From positions 23,932 to 87,931 of the forward strand of contig JAPOIY010000007.1 of the NCBI GenBank assembly GCA_029978705.1: a stretch of 64,000 nt of DNA. Direction: 5' to 3'. This DNA comes from Actinomycetota bacterium (lineage in GTDB: Bacteria > Actinomycetota > Actinomycetes > S36-B12 > GCA-2699445). Below the pieces are notes generated by a model. That model saw only the letters and a program-made list of their open reading frames with translations. It ran no database searches and was not told where the DNA came from. Of this stretch, positions 43,312 to 54,039 are shown one piece after another; the first letter of the stretch is position 1; the number at the start of each line of letters is the position of its first letter. The position numbers and the translations under genes are program-made.

Positions 43312-44545
43312 CGACCGCCGGCCGGACCCGGGGGAGTAGCAGACACGCACCGGCCGCGGCCAGGGCCAGTGCCCCCGCCAACAGCCAGGCGAGCAGGTAG
43401 TCGCCCGACACCGCCCGGATCGCGCCGCTGGCTGCAGCGGCGACGGCGGCCCCGACCATGTGGGCGGCGAAGACCCAGCCGAACACCACGGCACCCGCGT
43501 CGACGCCGAAGCCCACCCGGCACAACGTCACCGTCGGTGGCACCGTCGCGACCCAGTCCAGGCCGAAGAGGATCATCACCACGATCAGCGGCGGGTCGAC
43601 GTGCGGGCCCAGGATCACCGGGAGGGCGATCAGCGCCACCCCGCGGAGGCCGTAGTAGGCGACCAGCAGGAGGCGCGGGTCCACGCGGTCGGTCAGCCAC
43701 CCCGACCCGATCGTGCCGACGATGTCGCACACCCCGACGACGGCCAGGAGCCCGGCCGCCGTCGTCGCGCCCATGCCGTGGTCGTGTACCGCCGGCACGA
43801 AGTGGGTGCTGATGATGCCGTTGGTAGTCCACCCGCACACGAAGAAGGTGCCGGCCAGCAGCCAGAAGACCCGGGACCGGAGTGCCGAGCGCAGGGCCCG
43901 CAGCGCGCCGGGCGGCGCAGCCGCCGGCGCAGCGGGTGCGGTTGCCGAGGTGGCGCCGTAGGGGAGCTGTCCCACGTCGGAGGGGCGGTTGCGCACCACG
44001 AGCACCACAAAGGGGATGAGGGCCATCGACAGTACCGCGATCAGTCCCGACGCCCACCGCCAGCCGTGCTGCCCGACCACCGCGGCCAGGGCCGGCAGGA
44101 ACAGCAGTTGCCCGGTCGCGAAGGCGGTCCCCAGGATCCCCACCACGAGTCCCCGGCCCGATACGAACCACCGGTTGGCGATGAGGGCGCCCAGGACCAG
44201 GGCCGTGGCGCCCGTGCCGAGCCCGACCAGGACGCCCCACAGCAGCACCAACTGCCAGGGCTGGCTCATGACGACGGTCAGCCCCGTCCCGGCGGCGATC
44301 AGCCCCAGGGCGGCTACGACCACCGGGCGCACCCCGAAGCGCTCCATGAGCGCCGTGGCGAACGGCGCGGTGACGCCGTACAGGACGAGGTTGACCGAGA
44401 CCGCCACACTCGTCGCGGTACGCGGCCACCCCAGGTCCGCCTCGATAGGCACGATCATCACGCCGAAGGAGGAGCGGAACGCGGCGGCCGCGAGCAGGAC
44501 GAAGAAGGTGACGATGACGACCGCCCACGCCCGCGGGATACGCAT
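43301..44545 (-). CDS. MFS transporter
   Basis: A 414-residue major facilitator with twelve predicted helices and an A/P-rich central loop ([12 protein letters not shown]). The pattern [17 protein letters not shown] and the later [10 protein letters not shown] resemble the oxalate/formate-antiporter-like or monocarboxylate MFS group; the substrate is unknown. ATG at 44545 has GGGAGG about five bases before; the open frame extends 44 residues further upstream with no support. It is divergent from the nuo operon, so the Rex site at 44644 might influence it too. Confidence 0.83.
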   Translation of the reverse strand: MRIPRAWAVVIVTFFVLLAAAAFRSSFGVMIVPIEADLGWPRTATSVAVSVNLVLYGVTAPFATALMERFGVRPVVVAALGLIAAGTGLTVVMSQPWQLVLLWGVLVGLGTGATALVLGALIANRWFVSGRGLVVGILGTAFATGQLLFLPALAAVVGQHGWRWASGLIAVLSMALIPFVVLVVRNRPSDVGQLPYGATSATAPAAPAAAPPGALRALRSALRSRVFWLLAGTFFVCGWTTNGIISTHFVPAVHDHGMGATTAAGLLAVVGVCDIVGTIGSGWLTDRVDPRLLLVAYYGLRGVALIALPVILGPHVDPPLIVVMILFGLDWVATVPPTVTLCRVGFGVDAGAVVFGWVFAAHMVGAAVAAAASGAIRAVSGDYLLAWLLAGALALAAAGACLLLPRVRPAVVTA

Positions 44546-44631
44546 GCCCACCTCCCACCGCGGAGTATGCCGTGGCCGGTGGACACGCCCCCGCTTTCGG
44601 CCCAGGAGAGGTGCGGAGCGGCCGGGGTCAC

Positions 44632-44700
44632 TAGACTCGCGCTCGTGAACGGATTCACAAGTCGATTCGCGACGCAACGGTGCGGCGCGGTCCCTAGGAT
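44632..44700 (+). promoter_or_regulatory. nuo operon promoter region (two possible -10 boxes)
   Basis: TAGACT at 44632-44637 would start transcription near 44644, exactly at the Rex operator. TAGGAT at 44695-44700 would start near 44707, giving a short leader before the nuoA ribosome-binding site GGAGGA (44715-44720). I cannot see a good -35 for either. The first would explain direct repression by Rex. Confidence 0.45.
44644..44659 (+). promoter_or_regulatory. Rex operator upstream of nuoA
   Basis: CGTGAACGGATTCACA matches the Streptomyces Rex operator TGTGAACGCGTTCACA at 13 of 16 positions. It keeps the perfect inverted repeat GTGAA-N4-TTCAC with the correct four-base spacer. It lies 66 bases before the nuoA start. 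rex is encoded in this window at 17.5 kb and the nuo operon is a known Rex target in Streptomyces, so function is likely. Confidence 0.75.
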
Positions 44701-44724
44701 GTGGGCGAGCCAGCGGAGGAGCGC

Positions 44725-45084
44725 GTGAACGTCTACATCCCCATCCTGACGCTGGCCGGGCTGGCGGCGCTCTTCGCCTGCTTCTCGGTCACGATGGCGA
44801 CGTTCACCGGCCCCAAGCGCTACAACCGTGCCAAGTACGACGCCTACGAGTGCGGCATCGAGCCCACGCCGCAGCCCGTCGGCGGCGGCAAATTCCCGGT
44901 GAAGTACTACCTGACGGCGATGATGTTCATCATCTTCGACATCGAGATCGTCTTCCTGTACCCGTGGGCGGTCTACTTCGACTCACTGGGCCTGTTCGGC
45001 TTCCTCGCGATGCTGCTGTTCTTGGTCAACCTGACCATCCCCTACGTGTACGAATGGCGCCGCGGCGGCCTGGACTGGGACTGA
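44725..45084 (+). CDS. nuoA: NADH-quinone oxidoreductase subunit A
   Basis: A 119-residue membrane subunit with three helices. [26 protein letters not shown] and the [13 protein letters not shown] block with conserved acidic residues are diagnostic. Part of the proton-pumping membrane arm at the junction with the quinone site. I use GTG 44725, preceded by GGAGGA; a GTG at 44701 sits directly after a -10 box. First gene of nuoA-N. Confidence 0.96.
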   Translation: MNVYIPILTLAGLAALFACFSVTMATFTGPKRYNRAKYDAYECGIEPTPQPVGGGKFPVKYYLTAMMFIIFDIEIVFLYPWAVYFDSLGLFGFLAMLLFLVNLTIPYVYEWRRGGLDWD

Positions 45085-45094
45085 GAGGAGAAGC

Positions 45095-45649
45095 GTGGGT
45101 ATCGAGGAGAAACTGCCCTCCGGTTTCCTGTTGACGACTGTGGAAGGGGTCGCCGGGTACGCCCGGAAGAGTTCGCTGTGGCCCGCCACCTTCGGTCTGG
45201 CCTGCTGTGCGATCGAGATGATGGCCACCGGGGCCGGGCGGTTCGACCTGGCCCGCTTCGGCATGGAGGTCTTCCGCCCGTCGCCCCGGCAAGCCGACCT
45301 CATGATCGTCGCCGGACGCGTCAGTCAGAAGATGGCGCCCGTCCTGAGACAGGTGTACGACCAGATGCCCAACCCCAAGTGGGTCATCTCGATGGGTGCC
45401 TGCGCCAGCAGCGGCGGCATGTTCAACAACTACGCCGTCGTCCAGGGGGTCGATCATGTGGTCCCCGTCGACATCTACCTCCCCGGCTGCCCCCCGCGGC
45501 CCGAGATGCTGCAGGACGCCATCATCAAACTGCACAACGAGATCCAGCACATGAAGATGGGCGCCAACCGCGAGGCCGAGGTGCGGGAGCTCGAGACTGC
45601 GGCGCTGGCGGCCACCCCCGTGACGGATATGACAGGACTGCTGCGGTGA
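45095..45649 (+). CDS. nuoB: NADH-quinone oxidoreductase subunit B
   Basis: A 184-residue peripheral subunit carrying the N2 4Fe-4S cluster, the last cluster before quinone. The ligands are the tandem Cys37-Cys38 ([10 protein letters not shown]), Cys103 ([12 protein letters not shown]) and Cys132 ([10 protein letters not shown]). AGAGGAGAAGC upstream supplies the ribosome-binding site. Its end overlaps nuoC (GTGA). Confidence 0.97.
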   Translation: MGIEEKLPSGFLLTTVEGVAGYARKSSLWPATFGLACCAIEMMATGAGRFDLARFGMEVFRPSPRQADLMIVAGRVSQKMAPVLRQVYDQMPNPKWVISMGACASSGGMFNNYAVVQGVDHVVPVDIYLPGCPPRPEMLQDAIIKLHNEIQHMKMGANREAEVRELETAALAATPVTDMTGLLR

Positions 45650-46383
45650 CGGACGAGACCGGGACCCCGGACCCGACCGAACCCGCCACGGGCGCCGAGG
45701 CGGTCCCGGCCACGCAGGTGCCCCCTCAGGTCGTGGGCGTGCGTCACGGTTCCTTCGGGGTCACCGGGTCCGGCGACACCAGCGGCTTCGGTGGCCTGGT
45801 CGAGCCGATCGTGTGGCCCGCCGCGGCCACGCGGCCGTTCGGCGTGCCCTACGACGAGATGGCCGACGAGATCGACCTCGCCCTGGTCGACCGCGGCGTG
45901 CCGGCCACCGAGGCTGTCGAGCGCATCGTCATCGACCGCGGCGAGATCACCTACTACGTGCGCCGGGAGCATCTGCTCGTCTTCGCGGCGACGCTGCGGG
46001 ACGAACCCGCCCTGCGGTTCGAGTACCTGTCCGGGGTCAGCGGGGTGCACTACCCCCACGAGACCGGCCGCGAGTTGCATGCCGTCTACCACTTCGTGTC
46101 GATCACCCACAACCGCCGGCTGCGGGTGGAGGTGACGTGCCCGGACGACGACCCCCACGTCCCGTCCATCGTCTCGCTATACCCCACGAGTGACTGGCAC
46201 GAGCGGGAGACCTACGACTTCTTCGGCATCCAGTTCGACGGCCATCCCGCGCTCACCCGGATCCAGATGCCCGACGACTGGGTCGGGCACCCGCAGCGCA
46301 AGGACTACGCCCTCAACGGCATCCCGGTCGAGTTCAAGGGCGCCACCATCCCGCCGCCCGACGAGCGCAGGAGTTACAACTGA
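45646..46383 (+). CDS. nuoC: NADH-quinone oxidoreductase subunit C
   Basis: A 245-residue 30-kDa-type subunit. The C-terminal half has the signature [21 protein letters not shown]...[13 protein letters not shown]. The first ~70 residues form a Pro/Ala/Thr-rich extension with no recognised domain, longer than in E. coli-type NuoC cores but usual in actinobacteria. Stop overlaps nuoD (TGATG). Part of the hydrophilic connecting fragment. Confidence 0.95.
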   Translation: MTDETGTPDPTEPATGAEAVPATQVPPQVVGVRHGSFGVTGSGDTSGFGGLVEPIVWPAAATRPFGVPYDEMADEIDLALVDRGVPATEAVERIVIDRGEITYYVRREHLLVFAATLRDEPALRFEYLSGVSGVHYPHETGRELHAVYHFVSITHNRRLRVEVTCPDDDPHVPSIVSLYPTSDWHERETYDFFGIQFDGHPALTRIQMPDDWVGHPQRKDYALNGIPVEFKGATIPPPDERRSYN

Positions 46384-47705
46384 TGACGCAGACCAGCGAG
46401 AGCCTGTCGCTCGACGAGATGGCCGAGCAGGAGGTCACCGTCCAGGGTGGCGACTGGCAGACCGTGCTCGACGCCGCCGAAGGGGAGGCGCAGCGTCTCG
46501 TCGTCAACATGGGCCCGCAGCACCCCTCCACCCACGGGGTCCTGCGTCTGATCCTGGAGATCGACGGGGAGTCCGTGACCCAGGCCCGCTGCGGCATCGG
46601 CTACCTGCACACCGGCATCGAGAAGAACCTCGAGTACCGCAACTGGGTCCAGGGCGTCACGTTCACGACCCGGATGGACTACCTCAGCAACTTCTTCAAC
46701 GAGACGGCCTACTGCCTGGGCGTCGAGCGGCTGCTGGGGATCGACGGGGAGATCCCCGAGCGGGCCCAGGTCATCCGGGTGATGCTCATGGAGCTGAACC
46801 GCATCTCGTCGCACTTCGTCTGCCTGGCCACCGGAGGTCTGGAGCTGGGCGCGCTGACCGCCATGACGGTCGGCTTCCGTGACCGCGAACTGATCCTCGA
46901 CCTGTTCGAGCTCATCACCGGGCTCCGGATGAATCAGGCCTACATGCGGCCGGGCGGGGTGGCGCAGGACCTGCCGCCGGGGGCGGAGAAGAAGATCGCG
47001 GAGACCTGCACTCTCCTGCGCAAGCGCTACAAGGACACGCACGCCCTGCTCGTGGGTAATGCCATCTGGATGGGCCGCACCGTCGGCGTCGGCTACCAGG
47101 ACCTGGCGGCATGCATGGCGCTGGGCGCCACCGGCCCCATCCTGCGGGCCACCGGGTTGCCGCACGACCTGCGCAAGTCGCAGCCGTACTGCGGCTACGA
47201 GAACTACGAGTTCGAGGTCGCCACCCAGAACACGTGTGACGCCTACGGCCGTTTCCTCATCCGGCTGCAGGAGATGGAGCAGTCCCTGAACATCGTCGAG
47301 CAGTGCCTCGACCGGCTGTCCCCGGGACCCGTCATGGTGGCCGACAAGCGGATCGCCTGGCCCAGCCAGCTGTCCATCGGCCTCGACGGCATGGGCAACT
47401 CCCTCGAGCACATCCGGCACATCATGGGGGAGTCGATGGAAGCCCTCATCCACCACTTCAAGCTCGTGACGGAGGGGTTCAAGGTCCCCGTCGGGCAGGT
47501 CTACTCGGCCGTGGAGTCCCCCCGCGGCGAGCTGGGGGTGCACATCGTGAGCGACGGCGGCACCCGGCCCTACCGGGTGCACTTCCGCGACCCGTCCTTC
47601 GCCAACCTGCAGTCCGTGCCCATCCAGAGCGAGGGCGGCATGCTGTCCGATGTCGTCGGCGCCGTGGCCAGCATCGACCCCGTGATGGGCGGCTGCGACC
47701 GATGA
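46383..47705 (+). CDS. nuoD: NADH-quinone oxidoreductase subunit D
   Basis: A 440-residue 49-kDa-type subunit that forms the quinone pocket with Nuo[45 protein letters not shown] and the C-terminal [19 protein letters not shown] with GGCDR end are conserved. Its last bases ATGA also open a short frame that leads into nuoE (see 47707). Confidence 0.97.
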   Translation: MTQTSESLSLDEMAEQEVTVQGGDWQTVLDAAEGEAQRLVVNMGPQHPSTHGVLRLILEIDGESVTQARCGIGYLHTGIEKNLEYRNWVQGVTFTTRMDYLSNFFNETAYCLGVERLLGIDGEIPERAQVIRVMLMELNRISSHFVCLATGGLELGALTAMTVGFRDRELILDLFELITGLRMNQAYMRPGGVAQDLPPGAEKKIAETCTLLRKRYKDTHALLVGNAIWMGRTVGVGYQDLAACMALGATGPILRATGLPHDLRKSQPYCGYENYEFEVATQNTCDAYGRFLIRLQEMEQSLNIVEQCLDRLSPGPVMVADKRIAWPSQLSIGLDGMGNSLEHIRHIMGESMEALIHHFKLVTEGFKVPVGQVYSAVESPRGELGVHIVSDGGTRPYRVHFRDPSFANLQSVPIQSEGGMLSDVVGAVASIDPVMGGCDR

Positions 47706-47706
47706 A

Positions 47707-47728
47707 CCCCAGCGAGACCCCAGCGAGG
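47707..47728 (+). repeat. 11-bp tandem duplication between nuoD and nuoE
   Basis: CCCCAGCGAGA (47707-47717) is followed directly by CCCCAGCGAGG (47718-47728). Eleven bases is not a multiple of three. If one copy is removed, the ATG at 47702, which overlaps the nuoD stop as ATGA, reads Met-Asn-Pro-Ser-Glu-Ala-Leu and continues in frame into nuoE Met-Pro-Leu-Thr. With both copies, that ATG instead yields a 13-codon frame ending at 47743. The duplication therefore seems to have replaced a coupled nuoE start. Confidence 0.75.
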
Positions 47729-47733
47729 CCCTC

Positions 47734-48390
47734 ATGCCGTTGACCGATCAGACTGCTGCGGAGTGCCGCGACCTGGCCGCCCGGTACCCCGACGGCCGCT
47801 CCGCCCTCCTGCCCATGCTGCACGTGGTGCAGTCGGAGGAAGGCATGATCAACTCGGCGGCGATCGAGATGTGCGCCGACGTCCTCGGCCTCACCACCGC
47901 CGAGGTCACCGCGGTGGCCACCTTCTACACGATGTACCGGCAGAAGAGTCCGGGCGGCACCCACCACATCGGCGTGTGCACCAACACCCTGTGCGGCCTG
48001 CTCGGCGGCGACGCCGTCTTCGCCGCGCTCTCCGAACGGCTGGACGTCGGCAGCGGCGAGACCACCCCGGACGGGAAGTTCACGCTGGAACGCATCGAGT
48101 GCCAGGCGGCGTGTACGCATGCCCCGGTCATGACGGTGGACTGGGAGTACTTCGACTGCACGACGATCGCCGACGCGATCCGCACCATCGAGGCCCTCGC
48201 AGCCGACGAGATGGTCGTCGCCACCCGCGGGCCCGCGGTCCGCGGCTGGCGGGCCACCGAACGCACCGTGGCCGGCATCGACGACGGACTGGCCGACGAG
48301 GCGCGCTGCGTGGACGCCATCATGCTGGCCGGCCTCGAAGTCGCCAAGGAAAAGGGAATGACCGCTCCCGACCCCGGAAAGGGTGCCTGA
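47734..48390 (+). CDS. nuoE: NADH-quinone oxidoreductase subunit E
   Basis: A 218-residue thioredoxin-fold subunit with the N1a 2Fe-2S cluster: Cys82, Cys87, Cys123 and Cys127 (VCTNTLC, ECQAACTHAP). It belongs to the NADH dehydrogenase module with NuoF and NuoG. The ATG at 47734 has only GAGG about six bases upstream. It is the sole nuo start not overlapping or closely following its neighbour, because an 11-bp duplication shifted the older ATG at 47702 out of frame. The tail (~45 residues) is divergent. Ends overlapping nuoF (TGATG). Confidence 0.95.
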   Translation: MPLTDQTAAECRDLAARYPDGRSALLPMLHVVQSEEGMINSAAIEMCADVLGLTTAEVTAVATFYTMYRQKSPGGTHHIGVCTNTLCGLLGGDAVFAALSERLDVGSGETTPDGKFTLERIECQAACTHAPVMTVDWEYFDCTTIADAIRTIEALAADEMVVATRGPAVRGWRATERTVAGIDDGLADEARCVDAIMLAGLEVAKEKGMTAPDPGKGA

Positions 48391-49700
48391 TGCCTCTCAC
48401 CCCCGTCATCACCGCCCACTGGGACGACCCCCACTCCTACACGCTGGACTCCTACCGGCGCCACGGCGGCTACACCGCGCTCGCCCAGGCGCTCAAGACC
48501 GATCCCGACGAGGTGATCGCCACGGTCAAGGAGTCCGGGCTGCGCGGCCGCGGCGGAGCCGGCTTCCCCACAGGGCTGAAGTGGAGCTTCGTGCCGCAGA
48601 ACGACGGCCGTCCCCATTACCTGGTCGTCAACGGGGACGAGTCCGAGCCGGGGGCCTGCAAGGACATCCCGATCATGCTGGCCAACCCGCACGCCCTCAT
48701 CGAGGGCATCGTGATCACGTGCTGGGCCATCCGGGCCAGCCACGCGTTCATCTACATCCGCGGTGAAGTGCCCATGCCCATCCGCCGGATGCAGAAGTCC
48801 GTCGCCGAGGCCAGGGCCGCCGGATACCTCGGCAAGAACATCCTGGGCAGCGGTCTCGACCTGGAGATCGTGGTCCACGGGGGAGCGGGTGCCTACATCT
48901 GCGGCGAGGAGACGGCCCTGCTCGACTCCCTGGAGGGTCGCCGCGGCCAACCGCGCCTCAAACCGCCGTTCCCCGCCGTCGCCGGGCTCTACGCGTCGCC
49001 GACCGTGGTCAACAACGTCGAGACCATCTCGTCGGTCCCCTACATCATCAAGAACGGCGTCTCCTGGTACCGCGAGATGGGCACCGAGAAGTCGCCGGGC
49101 TTCAAGGTGTGGGCGGTCTCCGGTCACGTCACCCGGCCGGGCATCTACGAGGCGCCGCTCGGCATCACCATGGGGGAGTTGCTGGACTACGCCGGCGGTA
49201 TCCGCGACGGCCGCGACGTCAAGTTCTGGCTGCCCGGCGGCTCGTCGGTGCCGATGCTGACGGCCGACCATCTCGACACCCCGATGACCTACGAGGCGAT
49301 CGTGGACGCCGGCAGCATGCTCGGCACCGGCACGCCGATGCTGTTCGACGAGACCACCAGCGTGGTCAAGGCGATCACCCGTTGGCTGGAGTTCTACCGC
49401 CACGAGTCCTGCGGCAAGTGCACGCCGTGCCGCGAGGGCACCTACTGGATCACCGGCACCCTGGAGAAGTTCCAGGAGGGGCGCGGGTCCCAGGACGAGA
49501 TCGAGGATCTCGTCGAGATCTGCAACCAGATCATGGGCCGCTCCTTCTGCGCCCTGGGGGACGCCGCCGCCACGCCGTACGCCCCCTCCCTGGCCCTGTT
49601 CCGCAGCGAGTGGGAGGCCGCACTCACACAGCCCGCGGACGAGGCCTTCGACCCCGCCGCCACGATGATCATTCCGAGCATGAGCGGAGTGGGTGCATGA
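48390..49700 (+). CDS. nuoF: NADH-quinone oxidoreductase subunit F
   Basis: A 436-residue NADH- and FMN-binding subunit. GLRGRGGAGFPTGLKWSF is the nucleotide-binding loop, VVNGDESEPGACKD binds FMN, and the N3 cluster ligands are in ESCGKCTPCREG plus the later Cys in SFCALGD. Start ATG overlaps the nuoE stop; the end overlaps nuoG (ATGA). Confidence 0.97.
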   Translation: MPLTPVITAHWDDPHSYTLDSYRRHGGYTALAQALKTDPDEVIATVKESGLRGRGGAGFPTGLKWSFVPQNDGRPHYLVVNGDESEPGACKDIPIMLANPHALIEGIVITCWAIRASHAFIYIRGEVPMPIRRMQKSVAEARAAGYLGKNILGSGLDLEIVVHGGAGAYICGEETALLDSLEGRRGQPRLKPPFPAVAGLYASPTVVNNVETISSVPYIIKNGVSWYREMGTEKSPGFKVWAVSGHVTRPGIYEAPLGITMGELLDYAGGIRDGRDVKFWLPGGSSVPMLTADHLDTPMTYEAIVDAGSMLGTGTPMLFDETTSVVKAITRWLEFYRHESCGKCTPCREGTYWITGTLEKFQEGRGSQDEIEDLVEICNQIMGRSFCALGDAAATPYAPSLALFRSEWEAALTQPADEAFDPAATMIIPSMSGVGA

Positions 49701-52147
49701 CCGCGACGTCCAACGACAAGGACACCGCCCAGGCCGCGGCCGAGGTGGAGATGGTGACCGGCGTCATCGACGGCCATGAGGTCACCGTCCCCAAGGGCAC
49801 GGTGATCATCCGCGCCGCGGAGCTGACCGGCGTGGACATCCCCCGCTTCTGCGCCCCCCCGCTCCTGGACCCCGTCGCCGCCTGCCGCGCCTGCCTCATC
49901 GAGGTGGAGGGGATGCCGAAGCCCCAGCCCTCCTGCGCCGTCGAACTGGGCGACGGGATGGTCGTGCACACCCAGCTCACCAGCGAGGTCGCCGCCAAGG
50001 CGCAGGCCGGTGTGATGGAGTTCCTGCTCATCAACCACCCGCTCGACTGCCCGGTGTGCGACAAGGGCGGCGAGTGCCCGCTGCAGAACCAGGCCATGAC
50101 CACGGGCAACCCCGAGACCCGCTACACGTTGCAGAAGCTGACGTTCCCCAAACCCATCAACATCAGCACGGAGATCCTGCTCGACCGCGAGCGGTGTGTC
50201 ATGTGCCAGCGCTGCACCCGGTTCGCCGACGAGATCGCGGGAGACCCCTTCATCGAGCTCGTGCAGCGGGGCGCCCACCAGCAGATCGGGATCGGCGAGG
50301 AGCCGTTCGACTCCTACTTCTCCGGGAACACCATCCAGATCTGTCCCGTCGGGGCCCTCACCAGCGCCGACTACCGCTTCCGGGCGCGCCCCTTCGACCT
50401 CGTCAGCGTGCCCACCACCTGCGAACACTGCGCGTCGGGATGTTCCCTGCGCACCGACTACCGCCACGACGCGGTCATGCGCCGCCAGGCGTGGGACGAC
50501 CCCGAGGTCAACGAGGAGTGGAACTGCGACAAGGGACGTTTCGCGTTCCCCTACCTGTCGCTGGATCGCCTGAGCGGCCCGCTCGTCCGGGAGGACGGGG
50601 AACTGCGCCCCGCGTCGTGGCCGGAGGCGCTGCGCCTGGCCGCCGACGGACTGGGCCGGGCCCGCGGCCGGGCGGCCGTGCTGACCGGCGGCCGCCTCAC
50701 GATGGAAGACGCCTACGCGTACGCCCGCTTCGCCCGTACCGCCCTGGCCACCGACAACATCGACATGCGCGCCCGCGCGATCGGTCCCGACGAGGCGGGA
50801 TTCCTCGCCTCCCAGGTGGCGGGGACGTGCGGCCCCACGTACGCGCAGCTGGCGGCCGCTCCCGCCGTCCTCCTCGTCGCGTTCGAGCCGGAGGAGGAGT
50901 CCCCGATCGTCTTCCTACGGCTGCGCAAGGCGGTCCGGCAGCACGGTCAGCAGGTCGTCACCGTCGCCCCCTACCCCTCACATGGCAGCACCAAGCTCTC
51001 CGCGACCCTCGTGCCCGCCGTCCCGGGCGCCGAAGCGCACTCCCTGGCGGCGCTGCCCGCGGACGTACGGGACCTGCTGCAGCAGCCGGGCAGCGTGATC
51101 CTGGTGGGCGAACGAGCCGCGACCGCGCCCGGCGCACTGCGGGCCGCCGCCGACCTCGCCGACCAGACCGGCGCCCACCTGGGCTGGATCCCGCGCCGCG
51201 CGGGCGAGCGGGGGGCGGTCGACACCGGCTGCCTGCCGGGGCTGCTCCCGGGGGGCCGGCCCCTCACCGACCCCGCGGCCCGCCGCGAGGTGGCCAGCGC
51301 CTGGGGCGTCGCCGCCGACGACCTGCCGACTTCGGCGGGCCTGGACCTGCCGGCCGTCGTGGCCGCCATCGCCGCGGACGTGGCGACCCGGCGCTCGGCC
51401 GCCGAGCAGGGCGACGAGGCGCCGGCCAACACGATCGACGCGCTGCTGGTCGCCGGTGTCGAGGCCTCCGACGTCCCCCACTCCGACGCCCTCCTGCGGG
51501 CGCTGCAGGACGTGCCCTTCCTGGTCTCGCTGGAGACGCGGCCCTCGGAGGTGACCGACTTCGCCGACGTCGTCCTGCCCGTCTCGGTGGTCACCGAGAA
51601 GGAGGGCACGTTCGTCGACTGGGAGGGCCGGCGTCGCCCGTTCGCCCGCTCCTTCCCGCTGGCCACGACCTTCCCCGATGCCGAGGTCCTGGCACTGCTC
51701 GCCGACTACCTGGACCTGGACGCCGCTCCCCGGGACGTCCCGGCGCTGCGGGCCGAGATCGACAGCCTCGGGGCATGGGGCGGGGAACGCCCGTGGCCCG
51801 GCGCGGCCGGCGCGACCGACACCCCGAACCCCGGCCCCGGCGAAGCCGTCCTCGCAAGCTGGCGGCTGCTCCTGGACCGCGGCATCATGCAGGAGGGCGA
51901 GCCCTACCTGGCGGGCACGCGCCAGCCCAGTGTGGCCCGGGTGAGCGCCGCCACTGCGGCGGGCGTGGGCGTCCCGGACGGCGAACGACTGTCGGTGAGC
52001 ACCGACCACGGCACCATCGCGTTGCCCGTCGAGATCACCGAGATGCCCGACGGTATTGTCTGGTTGCCCATGAATTCCCCCGAATCGCGGGTGACCACCA
52101 CACTACGTGCGACCCCGGGCGATACCGTGCGGCTCGGAAGGGAGTGA
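49697..52147 (+). CDS. nuoG: NADH-quinone oxidoreductase subunit G
   Basis: An 816-residue subunit. The N-terminal 2Fe-2S ferredoxin domain ([20 protein letters not shown]), the HxxxCxxCxxxxxC region ([18 protein letters not shown]) and the [10 protein letters not shown] cluster site are intact, and [10 protein letters not shown] marks the start of the molybdopterin-fold domain. That domain is degenerate in complex I and binds no cofactor. PRFCAPP replaces the usual CxHP. The start ATG overlaps the nuoF stop. Confidence 0.96.
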   Translation: MTATSNDKDTAQAAAEVEMVTGVIDGHEVTVPKGTVIIRAAELTGVDIPRFCAPPLLDPVAACRACLIEVEGMPKPQPSCAVELGDGMVVHTQLTSEVAAKAQAGVMEFLLINHPLDCPVCDKGGECPLQNQAMTTGNPETRYTLQKLTFPKPINISTEILLDRERCVMCQRCTRFADEIAGDPFIELVQRGAHQQIGIGEEPFDSYFSGNTIQICPVGALTSADYRFRARPFDLVSVPTTCEHCASGCSLRTDYRHDAVMRRQAWDDPEVNEEWNCDKGRFAFPYLSLDRLSGPLVREDGELRPASWPEALRLAADGLGRARGRAAVLTGGRLTMEDAYAYARFARTALATDNIDMRARAIGPDEAGFLASQVAGTCGPTYAQLAAAPAVLLVAFEPEEESPIVFLRLRKAVRQHGQQVVTVAPYPSHGSTKLSATLVPAVPGAEAHSLAALPADVRDLLQQPGSVILVGERAATAPGALRAAADLADQTGAHLGWIPRRAGERGAVDTGCLPGLLPGGRPLTDPAARREVASAWGVAADDLPTSAGLDLPAVVAAIAADVATRRSAAEQGDEAPANTIDALLVAGVEASDVPHSDALLRALQDVPFLVSLETRPSEVTDFADVVLPVSVVTEKEGTFVDWEGRRRPFARSFPLATTFPDAEVLALLADYLDLDAAPRDVPALRAEIDSLGAWGGERPWPGAAGATDTPNPGPGEAVLASWRLLLDRGIMQEGEPYLAGTRQPSVARVSAATAAGVGVPDGERLSVSTDHGTIALPVEITEMPDGIVWLPMNSPESRVTTTLRATPGDTVRLGRE

Positions 52148-52151
52148 GCCG

Positions 52152-53450
52152 ATGCCTGAACTGAGCGACTTCGGCAACGACCCCTTCTGGCTCGTCTGCC
52201 TCAAGACCCTCGGCGTCTTCGTCATCCTCGTCGTCCTCGTGCTGTTCACCATCTGGGCGGAACGCAGGGTCGTCGCGCGGATGCAGATGCGCATCGGGCC
52301 CAACCGCACCGGGCCCTTCGGTCTGCTCCAGTCGCTCATGGACGGCTTCAAGCTGGCCCTCAAGGAGGAGATCATCCCCGTCACCGCCCACCGGGCGGTC
52401 TACTGGTTGGCGCCCCTGCTGAGCGCCATCACGGCGTTCGCGGCTTTCGCCGTCATCCCCTTCGGTCCCGAGGTCTCCATCTTCGGTGTCATCACGCCAC
52501 TGCAGTTGACGGACTTCCCCCAGTCCGTCCTCTACGTCCTCGCCGTCGCGTCCATCGGCATCTACGGCCTGGTGCTCGCCGGCTGGTCCTCCGGATCCAC
52601 GTACCCGCTGCTGGGCGGCCTGCGGTCCAGTGCCCAGATGATCTCCTACGAGATCTCGATGGGACTGTCGTTCGTGGCGGTCTTCCTCTACGCGGGCTCG
52701 ATGTCGACGTCGCAGATCGTGTCGTCCCAGCAGTCGTTGTGGTTCGCCGTGCTCCTGGCGCCCTCCTTCGTGATCTACGTGACGGCCATGGTCGGCGAGA
52801 CGAACCGGGCGCCCTTCGACCTGCCGGAGGCGGAGAGCGAGCTGGTGGGTGGTTTCCACACCGAGTACTCGTCGTTGAAGTTCGCCATGTTCTTCCTCGC
52901 CGAGTACATCAACATGGTGACGGTCTCGAGCATCGCCACCACGCTGTTCCTGGGCGGCTGGATGGCCCCGTGGCCGCTGTCGCTCATCCCCGGGATCAAC
53001 AGCGGCTGGCTGCCGATGCTGTGGTGGCTGGCCAAGACGATGCTCTTCATCTACCTCTTCATCTGGCTGCGGGGCACGTTGCCTCGGCTGCGCTACGACC
53101 AGTTCATGGCATTCGGCTGGCGGGTCCTCATCCCCGTGTCGCTGCTGTGGATCGTCCTGGTCTCCGGGCTGCGTGCCATCCGCGAGGAGATGGGGGACAC
53201 GTCGAACACGATGCTCGCCGTGGGGGCCATCATCCTGGCTGTGCTGCTCGGACTCCTCCTCCTGGCCACGATGCGGCGCACCCGCGTGCGGGAGCCCGAC
53301 ATCGTGGAGCCCACCGGTCCGTTGTCGCCCCAAGCCGGCACCTTCCCCGTACCGCCGCTGCCGGGGCAGACGTTCGAGTACACCCCCCGCAGCCGGCAGC
53401 CGGTCGCGGGCGCCACCACGTCCGGCAGCCAGGAGGAGCCCGATGCCTGA
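52152..53450 (+). CDS. nuoH: NADH-quinone oxidoreductase subunit H
   Basis: A 432-residue membrane subunit with eight helices next to the quinone channel. [45 protein letters not shown] and [18 protein letters not shown] are signatures. A Pro-rich C-terminal extension of about 45 residues is cytoplasmic. ATG 52152 is preceded by GGAAGGGAG; the frame extends upstream into nuoG without need. The end overlaps nuoI by eight bases. Confidence 0.97.
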   Translation: MPELSDFGNDPFWLVCLKTLGVFVILVVLVLFTIWAERRVVARMQMRIGPNRTGPFGLLQSLMDGFKLALKEEIIPVTAHRAVYWLAPLLSAITAFAAFAVIPFGPEVSIFGVITPLQLTDFPQSVLYVLAVASIGIYGLVLAGWSSGSTYPLLGGLRSSAQMISYEISMGLSFVAVFLYAGSMSTSQIVSSQQSLWFAVLLAPSFVIYVTAMVGETNRAPFDLPEAESELVGGFHTEYSSLKFAMFFLAEYINMVTVSSIATTLFLGGWMAPWPLSLIPGINSGWLPMLWWLAKTMLFIYLFIWLRGTLPRLRYDQFMAFGWRVLIPVSLLWIVLVSGLRAIREEMGDTSNTMLAVGAIILAVLLGLLLLATMRRTRVREPDIVEPTGPLSPQAGTFPVPPLPGQTFEYTPRSRQPVAGATTSGSQEEPDA

Positions 53451-54039
53451 GCTGCCCCCCGCACTGTCCGGATTCTGGGTCACGTTCCGCACCCAGTTCC
53501 AGAAGGTCAACACCGAGCAGTACCCCGAGCAGAAGGACAAGTTCCCCCCGAAGCCCCGCTTCCACGGGCGGCACCAACTGAACCGCTGGGCGGACGGCCT
53601 GGAGAAGTGTGTCGGCTGTGAACTGTGCGCCTGGGCCTGCCCGGCCGATGCGATCTACGTGCAGGGGGCCGACAACAGCGAGGCGCAGCGGTTCTCCCCC
53701 GGGGAACGCTACGGCCGCGTCTACCAGATCAATTACCTGCGCTGTATCTTCTGCGGCCTGTGCATCGAGGCCTGCCCCACCCGCGCTCTGACGATGACCC
53801 ACGAGTACGAACTCGCCGACAACGGGCGGGAGAAGGTGATCTTCGAGAAGCAGGATCTCCTGGCGCCCCTGCGCGAGGGCATGGTGCCTCCGCCCCACGC
53901 CATGGTCGCCGGCATGGACTCCCACGACTACTACATGGGCAAGGTGACCGGCGCCACGGAGCAGCAGCGCGAGGAAGTCCAGCACGAGGAAGCCCAGCGC
54001 GAGGAAGCCCGGCGCCAGGACCAGGGAGCCGCGCAGTGA
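53443..54039 (+). CDS. nuoI: NADH-quinone oxidoreductase subunit I
   Basis: A 198-residue ferredoxin-like subunit with two 4Fe-4S clusters (N6a, N6b): [12 protein letters not shown] and [30 protein letters not shown] is typical. After the family core a charged tail of ~35 residues ends in three near-identical EEAQR-type units (53968-54012). AGGAGGAG at 53431-53438 is the ribosome-binding site. Stop overlaps nuoJ (GTGA). Confidence 0.96.
   Translation: MPELPPALSGFWVTFRTQFQKVNTEQYPEQKDKFPPKPRFHGRHQLNRWADGLEKCVGCELCAWACPADAIYVQGADNSEAQRFSPGERYGRVYQINYLRCIFCGLCIEACPTRALTMTHEYELADNGREKVIFEKQDLLAPLREGMVPPPHAMVAGMDSHDYYMGKVTGATEQQREEVQHEEAQREEARRQDQGAAQ
53968..54012 (+). repeat. Three 15-bp tandem repeats at the 3' end of nuoI
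   Basis: Three units of 15 bases (starting 53968, 53983, 53998) share the core gaggaagcccag. They encode [10 protein letters not shown] and REEAR, a short charged, probably helical tail after the NuoI core. In-frame slippage would change only tail length. Confidence 0.8.

Noticed and set aside
44701..44724. GTG at 44701 as the nuoA start
   Set aside because: It directly follows a -10 box and adds a non-homologous charged octapeptide; the GTG at 44725 has GGAGGA in front.
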